Assembly (NCBI RefSeq): GCF_000738005.1
Contig: NZ_JHAL01000002.1
Location: 1-64,000, forward strand
Source of the DNA: Bifidobacterium crudilactis
GTDB taxonomy: Bacteria > Actinomycetota > Actinomycetes > Actinomycetales > Bifidobacteriaceae
Length of the DNA stretch: 64,000 nucleotides
Direction: 5' to 3'
The translations under genes were made by a program, and so were the position numbers. The notes below the pieces were generated by a model, which had not been told where the DNA came from, ran no database searches, and saw nothing but the letters and a program-made list of their open reading frames with translations. Positions 18,001-25,625 of the stretch are shown piece by piece; positions within the stretch are counted from its first letter, which is position 1, and the number at the start of each line of letters is the position of its first letter.

Positions 18001-20258
18001 GATGCCAGCTTATCGTCGTCGGGCACGTCACGGTCGCTGAGTTCTCGAGATCGGCATTCCGGACGGTCGCATTCCGGGCTGTGGATGTCGCGGCTGCGAT
18101 TGTTTCCACATTGCTGTTCTCCACATTGCTGTTCTCCACATTGCTGTTCTCCACATTGCTTTTCTCCACATTGCTGTTCTCCACAGTGGCTTTCCTGCCA
18201 GAAGGCGATGGCGATGAACACGAAGGAGAATGCTATCGGCAGCATATGCCTCTCGAAGTTGTTCGCAGGGGCCACAACCATAACCCCCATCAGCAGCAGG
18301 AGTGGCAGCTGGTAGGCAAGGGAGCGCCATCGTCTCAGAAGCAGTTCGGAGCCGAGCATGACCAGAGTGAGAACCACCCAGAAATTGCCGTGCGTGAACC
18401 AGCCCCAGAAGGGCGTGTTTCCCCAGGCGGTGGTGTGTTCCGCGACGCTGTTTCGCCAATCGTGCGACCATCCTTTAATCCAGACCGTCGAATCCTGCAC
18501 ATAGGTGTTGTTCACGTAGTAGTTCATCGCCACATATGGTGGATCGGTCACATCGAAATACCCATAGGATTTGGCGAGGAAGGCATCAAGGTACAGCACG
18601 GGATTGCGCAAACCGATTTCCAGCCAAGCCTTGTTGAAGGCCTTCATATCGTGGGCGGTCACCGTGCGCCACTTGTACGTGGTGACCTTGCCCATGGTCC
18701 CTGAGGATTTCACGCGGTCGGCATCGTTGGGGAAGTACTCCTGTCCCATGGCTTGGAGGTCGAGTATCGGTTCGAGCGCCTTGCGGGCATCCTCGGGAAT
18801 GCCTTGCGGATTGCGCTGAGCGACGCGCGCTATCTGCTGCAATTGCACGCCTTTGCTCTCGATGGGGTCCCCGGTGATGATGGTTCCGGTGCCCACCAGG
18901 GTGTTGATCGTCACTTGAAACACCACGAGCGGCACGGCAAGGGAGACGATATAAAACCTCCAACGTTTTCTATCCGCAATCAGGAACACCAGCAACTGGA
19001 TGGCGACGATGTACAGCGCGTACTTCACGGAGATGAGCATGACCACCGTGGATACCGCCATCGCCAGAGTCAGACGTCCGGGAATGCGGTAGGTCGGCGT
19101 TCTGCGGCCCTCTCCGGAGTCATGTGCAGCCCGGCGTCGTTCATCCTTGGTGTCCTCCATGCGGTCAGACCTCATACGCAGCAGTTGGTACCAGATACCG
19201 AGCCACCACACGAAGGCGAAGGCGAACAGCGGCGATTTGGTGATCGAAATCGTGCTGAACACCACAAGCGGGCAACACAGCAGAAAGACCAGAATCAGGA
19301 TTCGCGGCAGCGCTCCCGCTTGCGCTTTCATGCTGTTGCCCTGGTGCCGGTATGGCTTGCCGAAGGTGAGTATCCGGTGTGCCGTGACCGAAAGGCAGAA
19401 AGCTGCGAAGAGATACTGCGTTCCTGCAAGGACTACCAGACCGAGGTCGTCGGAACCGCTGAGCGCACGGCAAACGGCCACGATGCCGCCGTAGACCATG
19501 GTGAGCACGATATTGTGCTGATTGGTGAGATACGTCGCCTGTTCAGGCCAGAGATAGTGAGCCGTGGGGTAGATGTCCATCTGCGTGAAGCCCTGCTTGT
19601 AGGGAAGCACGATGCCATGCAGATTCGCCCACCACAGGTTGAATTCGTTGACTTGTGCGCGCACATCCGCTCCGAAGGCGACCAGTAGGGTCACATAGGC
19701 CCAGAGCCAGCCGACGCAGAGGATGATGGCGATTTTCCACCACCGGTCTGTGCATCGGATGATGAGACGACTGGCATTCTGTCCGAAGCTGTGGAGCCGT
19801 GGATGATCGTGCGCAACATTCCTCATGCGTACTTCGAGGGCCTGAATACGAAGACGAAGTCCTGAGCTCGTTCGGCGCTCGCTCGGCGCTGCAGCGTTCC
19901 GGGGCCCTCGATGCGTCTCGTTTCCGTTGTGCTCTCGTTCACGCCGCCTGTGCTCGGCACGGCGTGCCCATAGGTATAGGACGACCATTCCCGCGAAGCA
20001 CACCGCGAAGGTGCAGATGAAGAGCAGCAGGTTATGCCAGGAGAAGTCGAGAATTGAAGCGTTGGCGCGATAGATGGGGCCGATGGCCGTGCACAGCGCA
20101 ATCCATGCGCAAGCCAGTACGCAGATTCCCCAACGGAGCGTTCCCGTGAAGGAAAGCGACCTCGAATGGAGTCTGTTGAGATGGTCCTGTTCGGTCGCCG
20201 CTTTCGTGACTGCTGTGACCTCGGCGTTGCCGGATTGCTGTCGTGCTGTCTTGATCAT
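17997..20258 (-). CDS. Large polytopic membrane protein (DUF6020-like)
   Basis: A predicted membrane protein of about 753 aa with many hydrophobic spans (for example WGICVLACAWIALCTAIG, LLLFICTFAVCFAGMVVLYLW and ILILVFLLCCPLVVFSTISI). Long soluble loops carry AHYLWPEQATYLTNQHN and NYYVNNTYVQDSTVWIKGWSHDW. The layout resembles DUF6020/glycosyltransferase-like membrane proteins of bifidobacteria; no enzymatic activity can be assigned. The C-terminal tail carries pentapeptide repeats with CGEQQ, encoded by a 15-bp tandem repeat. ATG 20258 is preferred; GTG 20294 is possible. It is coupled to the PucR regulator by a four-base overlap. Confidence 0.65.
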   Translation of the reverse strand: MIKTARQQSGNAEVTAVTKAATEQDHLNRLHSRSLSFTGTLRWGICVLACAWIALCTAIGPIYRANASILDFSWHNLLLFICTFAVCFAGMVVLYLWARRAEHRRREREHNGNETHRGPRNAAAPSERRTSSGLRLRIQALEVRMRNVAHDHPRLHSFGQNASRLIIRCTDRWWKIAIILCVGWLWAYVTLLVAFGADVRAQVNEFNLWWANLHGIVLPYKQGFTQMDIYPTAHYLWPEQATYLTNQHNIVLTMVYGGIVAVCRALSGSDDLGLVVLAGTQYLFAAFCLSVTAHRILTFGKPYRHQGNSMKAQAGALPRILILVFLLCCPLVVFSTISITKSPLFAFAFVWWLGIWYQLLRMRSDRMEDTKDERRRAAHDSGEGRRTPTYRIPGRLTLAMAVSTVVMLISVKYALYIVAIQLLVFLIADRKRWRFYIVSLAVPLVVFQVTINTLVGTGTIITGDPIESKGVQLQQIARVAQRNPQGIPEDARKALEPILDLQAMGQEYFPNDADRVKSSGTMGKVTTYKWRTVTAHDMKAFNKAWLEIGLRNPVLYLDAFLAKSYGYFDVTDPPYVAMNYYVNNTYVQDSTVWIKGWSHDWRNSVAEHTTAWGNTPFWGWFTHGNFWVVLTLVMLGSELLLRRWRSLAYQLPLLLLMGVMVVAPANNFERHMLPIAFSFVFIAIAFWQESHCGEQQCGEKQCGEQQCGEQQCGEQQCGNNRSRDIHSPECDRPECRSRELSDRDVPDDDKLAS
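18106..18180. repeat. Coding 15-bp tandem repeat (5 units)
   Basis: Five consecutive 15-bp units with plus-strand sequence CCACATTGCTGTTCT occur at 18106-18180; one unit has G to T at position 11. A degenerate sixth unit starts at 18181. On the minus strand they encode CGEQQ pentapeptides in the cytoplasmic-looking tail of the membrane protein. As 15 is a multiple of three, copy-number change would lengthen or shorten the tail without a frameshift. Confidence 0.95.
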
Positions 20259-20338
20259 CGCATCCGATTCTACTGCCTGCAGCAAAGGGTTCACAGGGTC
20301 ACCGGCTGCCCGGCGCTTAGCCTGGCGGATTGCGAGAT

Positions 20339-20409
20339 GATAACTGCACTAAAAGGACAGCTTTGGGGTAGGAATTTCCCGAAAAAGCTGTCCTTTTAGT
20401 GCAGTTATC
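20339..20409 (+). repeat. 71-bp hairpin element, copy 4
   Basis: It has identical 23-bp arms (20339-20361 and 20387-20409) and a divergent loop with GGGGTAGG and TTTCCCGAAAAA. It lies between the 3' end of ecfT and the 5' end of the large membrane-protein gene, the only copy located upstream of a gene on its own strand. Confidence 0.95.
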
Positions 20410-20451
20410 GTATTCGGTGGCCCGTGCACGCCAAATGCGCAGTGCTATGAG

Positions 20452-21048
20452 TCAGATGCCTCTCGCATCCATGGCGTCCGCGAGTTCATCGGCCTGTTTG
20501 AGACTGATGACCAGCAGCGGGACGGCCCATGCCATCACGCCGCCATGCCCGCCGCGGGCGATATGCGCTTCACGAACGGCACGCATATCGGCGCTTACCA
20601 GCGGGATGGCGCTCAAGGTCAGGGCGGTCACCAGGGCGATGGCGTCGGTGTTGACGCCCAGGCGGCTCAGAGGCCGTAACAATGAGAGCATCCCGTCGAG
20701 CAACTCGGATACGGGTGTGCTCAAAGTGACCAACGATGCGAGCAGCACCACGTCGAGCACTCGCAGGGTATTGGCGCTCATCCGTTGCCATGATTGGAAA
20801 AAAACCTGCGCGATGATGGTGAATGCCAGAATCCATCTCGCATTCCAGGCTTGTCTGAACAATTCCGTGATGCCGAATCCGCCGATGATGAATGCGATGA
20901 CGCACAGCACGCTCACCGCGCCCAGAACCCACCATCGCGCGAAGGGGATGGCCAGACTTACCCCGGCGACGAATAGGACGAGCAGTTTCCAGAGCGCGGG
21001 GCATCGGTGCAAGGGGCTGTCACCTGGGCGATAGAGCGAGGCAATCAT
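20452..21048 (-). CDS. bioN: ECF transporter T component (BioN/EcfT)
   Basis: This is the membrane coupling subunit of an energy-coupling-factor vitamin importer, joining the ATPase to the substrate-binding BioY. The 198-aa protein has four to five hydrophobic spans and ends ELADAMDARGI, which contains the Ala-Arg-Gly coupling motif of the family. It overlaps the stop of the ATPase gene by four bases (ATGA at 21045-21048). With bioY just upstream, the likely substrate is biotin. Confidence 0.85.
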   Translation of the reverse strand: MIASLYRPGDSPLHRCPALWKLLVLFVAGVSLAIPFARWWVLGAVSVLCVIAFIIGGFGITELFRQAWNARWILAFTIIAQVFFQSWQRMSANTLRVLDVVLLASLVTLSTPVSELLDGMLSLLRPLSRLGVNTDAIALVTALTLSAIPLVSADMRAVREAHIARGGHGGVMAWAVPLLVISLKQADELADAMDARGI

Positions 21049-21782
21049 CGGAAGACCTCGGGGGACTGGGCGGTGAATTGCCGGTACCGCTGTGCGCAGT
21101 CCTGACGATAGTGCTCGATGACCTCCTGCGCGGGACCTTCCTCCACGAGTCGGCCGTTTGCGAATCGCACCGCGTAATCACAACGTGAAGCCAGCGCCAG
21201 ATCGTGTGTGGCGATGATGACCGGACGAGCGAGATGGTCGATAAGATAGTCGCCGATCAGTTGTGCGTTCGGCAGGTCGAGCATGGTGGTCGGCTCATCG
21301 GCGATGACGAGTTCAGGGCCTCGCAGCAGCACCGAAGCCAGGGCGAGCATCTGCTTCTGTCCTCCGGACAGACTGTGCGCCGGCGTCTGCGCGTGTTCCG
21401 ACAATCCGAATGTGCGCAGACACTGCTCGACTCGGAGTTCGCCGGCCTCTTTGCTGAGTTTCATGCCGCGCAGGGAAAAGGCGACATCCTCACGAACCGT
21501 GGGCATGATGATCTGGGTGTCAGGGTTGGTGAACACGAAGCCTACGCGTCGGTGCAGGTCCTTGGCCTGTTTGGCAGGGTTGATGCCCATAACCGATATG
21601 GTGCCCGACGATGCCTGTTCCAGACCGTCGATGAGCCTCAGGAAGCTGGATTTTCCGGAGCCATTGGTGCCGAGCACGGCAAGTCGTGACACCTGCAGAC
21701 GACAGCTGAGATCAGTGATGATGCTGTTGCCGTCGACACGGTAACTGACGTCTTGGAACGCGATTTCTGCCGAGTTCATCAT
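21045..21782 (-). CDS. bioM: ECF transporter ATPase (BioM/EcfA)
   Basis: This is the ABC ATPase energising the biotin ECF transporter. The 245-aa protein shows Walker A GTNGSGKSS, the Q-loop in FVFTNPDTQIIMPT, signature SLSGGQKQML, Walker B LVIADEPTTMLD and the switch His in IIATHDL. The QIIMPTVREDVAF segment is typical of ECF/cobalt-type ATPases. It is translationally coupled to bioN and 133 nt downstream of bioY on the same strand. The start codon has ATGATGAA on the minus strand, so the second ATG may serve. Confidence 0.88.
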   Translation of the reverse strand: MMNSAEIAFQDVSYRVDGNSIITDLSCRLQVSRLAVLGTNGSGKSSFLRLIDGLEQASSGTISVMGINPAKQAKDLHRRVGFVFTNPDTQIIMPTVREDVAFSLRGMKLSKEAGELRVEQCLRTFGLSEHAQTPAHSLSGGQKQMLALASVLLRGPELVIADEPTTMLDLPNAQLIGDYLIDHLARPVIIATHDLALASRCDYAVRFANGRLVEEGPAQEVIEHYRQDCAQRYRQFTAQSPEVFR

Positions 21783-21915
21783 GCTCCTTTGAACTTGCGC
21801 AATACTGCGGCGGTGGCGTACGTTATCCCGAGCGTAGTCGGCCTGCGCTGAACATGCCGGAGGCAGAGACCTTGATGTATGCGCTTGCTCGGGATGATCG
21901 TAGCTGGTGATATGT

Positions 21916-22482
21916 TCAGGCGATGCGCCGACGCAAGGATGCCGGGAACGCCGAGGGATACGCCTTCCACAACGCTCCTGTGATCACCGTGGCCAGAACG
22001 ATTTTGACGATGTCACCGGGTACGAAGGCCGCCGCGCTCCAAGCAGTGTTGGCGATGTTCTGCCCGAGGACCGCGGCGGTGACCGGTATGCCGCAGAGAT
22101 ATGGAACAAGCATGCCTCCGCAGACGCAGGCGAGGGCCGTCTTCCACCATGTCAGACGGTGCCCCTGATGTGCGATGAGTCCCACGATCAGTGCTCCGAG
22201 CGCAAAACCGAGTAGATATCCGGCGGTTGGACCGACGAATACCGCGAAGCCTCCGTTGCCTCCCAGCAGTGGCAATCCGACGAGTACCAAAGCCAGGAAG
22301 AGTAGCACGGCCAAAGCACCGAGCCACGGTCCGAGAACAGTGCCGGCGAGCATTACGGCAAGATTCTGCATCGTGATGGGCACCGGTCCAATCGGGATGC
22401 GGATGAAGCTGAAGGCTGCGAGAATGGCGGTGAAGACGGCTATTCTGGCGAGATCTCGGTTGTCGAAACGGTGAGTGGTCAT
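21916..22482 (-). CDS. bioY: Biotin transporter BioY (ECF S component)
   Basis: BioY is the membrane protein that captures biotin. The 188-aa protein has about six hydrophobic spans and family landmarks: RIPIGPVPITMQNLAVMLAG, LGPWLGALAVLLFLALVLVGLPLLGGNGG, GPTAGYLLGF and the C-terminal FVPGDIVKIVLATVI. It is divergent from birA; the shared intergenic region holds a dyad that could be the biotin-responsive operator. With bioM and bioN it forms a complete tripartite uptake system. Confidence 0.93.
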   Translation of the reverse strand: MTTHRFDNRDLARIAVFTAILAAFSFIRIPIGPVPITMQNLAVMLAGTVLGPWLGALAVLLFLALVLVGLPLLGGNGGFAVFVGPTAGYLLGFALGALIVGLIAHQGHRLTWWKTALACVCGGMLVPYLCGIPVTAAVLGQNIANTAWSAAAFVPGDIVKIVLATVITGALWKAYPSAFPASLRRRIA

Positions 22483-22579
22483 GCGTGACGCTTTCTGTGA
22501 GTCGGGGCGTTTGGAAGTGTGCTTCCAAGCGATCGCCCCAATCCTAGAAGTTCATCGCAACGGCCCTTTTGTGGGATTG

Positions 22580-22605
22580 TACAAAATGACCCCACCTGAT
22601 TTGTA
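22580..22605. promoter_or_regulatory. Candidate biotin-regulon operator
   Basis: TACAAA (22580-22585) and TTTGTA (22600-22605) form an inverted repeat with a 14-bp spacer, flanked by two TTGTGGG direct repeats. A -10-like TATATT overlaps the right end. It sits between divergent bioY and birA. Arm plus 14-bp spacer geometry resembles known biotin operators, although the birA product here lacks an obvious DNA-binding domain. Confidence 0.35.
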
Positions 22606-22651
22606 TATTGTGGGCTTTCTCACGATTCCTCGAATTGATACTTTGGAATCT

Positions 22652-23581
22652 ATGTCTTATCAAGATCGAGTTATGGCCTCTGCGGCACCCCGGACGGCGG
22701 CGGTGGTGTCTTCGATCAAGGTGATGGACAGTGTCGATTCGACCAATTCACTGCTGCGTCGGGCCCTTACTCTGGGCGACCGCAGAGATGCCCGCTCGCT
22801 GATAGCCGGTCTGTTCGACCAGAGCGGGGAGGGTGCGGGAAGCACCCCGTCGGAGGATTCCCTGCCGATCAGTGTGGCGACTTCCGATGTGCAGACCCAA
22901 TGCCACGGACGTTTGGGACGGCCCTGGTCGAACAAGCCCGGTGAATCCTTCATGGTGTCCTGGGTGTTGCCCGCTCCCTGCTCAATAGTGCAGGGGGAAT
23001 ACGTCGGGTGGCTGACGATGATCGCCGGATTATCCGTTCAGGCAGGGATCAGAGAGGTCCTGAGCTCGTGCGGGGCGCAGGCCTTGCGCGAAGAATCCGA
23101 ACTGTCGTTGAAATGGCCTAACGACATTTTCGTCAACGGTCGTAAGTTGGGCGGTATCCTCAGCGAGATGGTGCCGATCGACGAACAATGGTCGGCGGTC
23201 CTCTTCGGCGTAGGTATCAACATGTTCATGGGCCAGGCCGATCTGCCGATTGACCTCGCCACATCCCTGCAGTTGGAATACGCGCCGCTGCCCGCTTACG
23301 AAGAGTTACGAGACAGGCTCGCTGCGGCGATCAGCGTGGAACTGCACAATCGACTCGCCGCATTCTATGACGATCCCGAGGGCTATGCCCTGCAGTCGCA
23401 CGACATGCTGAGTACGGAGAGCTGGACCATCGGGCGACAGGTGAAAGCCAGCCTTGCCTCCGGAGAAAGCGTTATCGGCAGAGCATTGCGCATTGACGAC
23501 GATGCTTCGCTGGTCATCAAGTGCCACGACGGGTCGGAACGCACGGTCACCACAGGCGATGTCGGGGTGCTGCCAGGGTGA
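22652..23581 (+). CDS. birA: Biotin-[acetyl-CoA-carboxylase] ligase
   Basis: This enzyme attaches biotin, via biotinyl-AMP, to the lysine of biotin carboxyl carrier domains. The 309-aa protein carries the ligase landmarks DSTNSLLRR, the biotin-adenylate loop CHGRLGRPWSN, SLKWPNDIFVNGRKLGGIL and FGVGINM, with a C-terminal SH3-like cap (VIGRALRIDDDASLVIKCHDG). There is no N-terminal winged helix, so it should be a ligase without repressor function. ATG 22652 is chosen because upstream in-frame sequence (from 22475) is intergenic-like. It lies directly upstream of its substrate gene, accBC. Confidence 0.93.
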   Translation: MSYQDRVMASAAPRTAAVVSSIKVMDSVDSTNSLLRRALTLGDRRDARSLIAGLFDQSGEGAGSTPSEDSLPISVATSDVQTQCHGRLGRPWSNKPGESFMVSWVLPAPCSIVQGEYVGWLTMIAGLSVQAGIREVLSSCGAQALREESELSLKWPNDIFVNGRKLGGILSEMVPIDEQWSAVLFGVGINMFMGQADLPIDLATSLQLEYAPLPAYEELRDRLAAAISVELHNRLAAFYDDPEGYALQSHDMLSTESWTIGRQVKASLASGESVIGRALRIDDDASLVIKCHDGSERTVTTGDVGVLPG

Positions 23582-23705
23582 CGGGCGAACAGGAATCTGC
23601 GGTTTTCAAGGGTCGTGCCGTGAATAATCGCACTCATGCATTCAAATCCAATGCCGAATATGAAGGGTCGAGGCTACCAGACGAGCGGAATCCAGAAAGG
23701 ATTGT

Positions 23706-25625
23706 ATGAAGAAGCTGCTAATTGCCAACCGAGGGGAAATCGCGTTGCGCGTCGTGCGCACCGCGCAGGAGATGGGAATCGCGACCGTGGCGGTGTACGC
23801 CGAACAGGATCGCAACGCGCCCTATGCGCAGATGGCCGATGAAGCCTATCTGCTGCCGGGTGACACGAATATCCAGACCTATCTCAACGAGGACCTGATC
23901 GTGTCGGTCGCCGATCGCGCCGGTGCGGATGCCTTGCACCCCGGGTACGGCTTCCTATCCGAATTCTCATCCTTCGCCGCCAAGGTGAAGAATGCCGGAA
24001 TCTCGTGGGTCGGCCCCGACCCGAGCGTGCTTGACGAACTGGGCGACAAAATCACCGCCTGCAAGGTGGCGGAACGGGCGAAGGTGCCTGTGGTCCCGGG
24101 CATCGCCGAGCCTGTCAGTAATATGCGCACATTGCTGGATTTCGCCAATACCAGCGGCTATCCGGTGATGATGAAAAAGGCCGACGGCGGCGGCGGACGC
24201 GGCATCACGCTGATTCGCAACGATGACGAGCTTCGCGCCTTCTACATGAATCACGATGCGCTCCAGGGCGGAGACCTGGGCGACTACTTCATCGAGAAGT
24301 TCGTCGACCGTGCACGTCATGTGGAAACCCAGTCGGGCAGGGATTCCCACGGCAACTTCACCGTGTACTCAACCCGCGACTGCTCGGTGCAGCGTCGAAA
24401 CCAGAAACTGGTCGAGGAGGCGCCGGCGCCCTTCCTCCCCAAAGACACCATCGCCCAGCTTGAGGGATTCTCGCATCGACTGTTCGACACGGTCGGCTAT
24501 GTGGGTCTGGGCACCTGCGAGTTCCTGGTCACTCCGGCGAACAAGGTCTACTTCATGGAGGTCAACCCCCGTCTGCAGGTGGAGCACACCGTGAGCGAAG
24601 AGGTGTGCGGTCTGGACCTGGTCCGTGAACAGCTGAACATCGCCGACGGCGGCAATCTGACGCAGGCTCCGGCACCACGCGGGCACAGCTTTGAATTGCG
24701 CATTACCAGTGAGGACCCGGCGACCAATCTGACGCCGAGCGCAGGAACGCTCGAAGGTATCAGCTGGCCTACCGGTCCCGGAATTCGCGTGGATTCGGGC
24801 GTCGAAGTGGGGGACACGGTCTCCCCGAAGGACGATTCGATGATGGGCAAGGTGATCATCACCGCACAGAACCGCTTGGCGGCTGTCGCACGCGTCCGTC
24901 GTGCGCTGCGAGAGATGAGCATAGAGGGCGTGCCCACACCGGCCAGCCTGTTCCAGAAGATTTTCACGAATCCCGAATTCACCGCCGAGGACCACTCCTT
25001 CGATGTGTCGACCAAATGGTTGGAGCGGAACTACCTCAACGTCGAGCCCAAGACGACCACGGCCGGGCAGCCTGCTTCGGTCAGCGGCGAAGGCGAGAGC
25101 CGTAACAAGGACAGCGTCGAGACCTTCACCATCGAAGTGGACGACAAGCGTGTGAAACTGGCGGTTCCCCAGACGATGTTCGCCGGTATGGGCGCTGGTT
25201 CCGCTTCGTCGCGTGGTGCCCGCCGACCAACGCAGCCTCTGCGCGGACATGGTCTGCACGACGTGGCCAAGCAGACCCAGCATACGGATTCCAGCCGGTC
25301 CGGGGTGATCGTCGCCACCATGCAGGCCGTCGTCACCAGAATCAATGTGGCACAAGGCCAGAAGGTCGACAAAGGTGATCTGCTGGTCGTGCTCGAATCC
25401 ATGAAAATGGAAAACTACGTCTACGCGCCATGCAGCGGCACCGTGAGCGAAGTCGAGATTTCCGTGGCGGACGGCGTCGACCCGGGCGAGACGCTGGTGA
25501 AGCTGGACGTTCAGGCCTCAGCAGCCGGCAAGGGAAGCGATGACGGCCAGACCGGCGACGGCAGCGACTCGCAGGAGCCGGCTTCGACCGAACAGGACGC
25601 GACAGAGGAAGGTGCAACAGCATGA
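23706..25625 (+). CDS. accC: Acyl-CoA carboxylase alpha chain (biotin carboxylase plus BCCP)
   Basis: It carboxylates its own biotin with bicarbonate and ATP for acetyl-/propionyl-CoA carboxylase. The 639-aa chain has the biotin-carboxylase domain (MKKLLIANRGEIALRVVRTAQEMGI; HPGYGFLSE; the ATP-grasp loop KKADGGGGRGI; MEVNPRLQVEHTVSEEVCG), a linker, and a BCCP domain whose target lysine lies in ESMKMEN near residue 567. The C-terminal tail is Ser/Asp/Gly-rich. Its stop overlaps the accD start (ATGA at 25622). In actinobacteria this subunit feeds malonyl-CoA to the type I synthase encoded next. Confidence 0.95.
   Translation: MKKLLIANRGEIALRVVRTAQEMGIATVAVYAEQDRNAPYAQMADEAYLLPGDTNIQTYLNEDLIVSVADRAGADALHPGYGFLSEFSSFAAKVKNAGISWVGPDPSVLDELGDKITACKVAERAKVPVVPGIAEPVSNMRTLLDFANTSGYPVMMKKADGGGGRGITLIRNDDELRAFYMNHDALQGGDLGDYFIEKFVDRARHVETQSGRDSHGNFTVYSTRDCSVQRRNQKLVEEAPAPFLPKDTIAQLEGFSHRLFDTVGYVGLGTCEFLVTPANKVYFMEVNPRLQVEHTVSEEVCGLDLVREQLNIADGGNLTQAPAPRGHSFELRITSEDPATNLTPSAGTLEGISWPTGPGIRVDSGVEVGDTVSPKDDSMMGKVIITAQNRLAAVARVRRALREMSIEGVPTPASLFQKIFTNPEFTAEDHSFDVSTKWLERNYLNVEPKTTTAGQPASVSGEGESRNKDSVETFTIEVDDKRVKLAVPQTMFAGMGAGSASSRGARRPTQPLRGHGLHDVAKQTQHTDSSRSGVIVATMQAVVTRINVAQGQKVDKGDLLVVLESMKMENYVYAPCSGTVSEVEISVADGVDPGETLVKLDVQASAAGKGSDDGQTGDGSDSQEPASTEQDATEEGATA

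Noticed and set aside
18081-18320. CRISPR-like array at the 15-bp repeats
   Set aside because: Units are contiguous without spacers and lie in a coding frame; this is a minisatellite. No cas genes are present.
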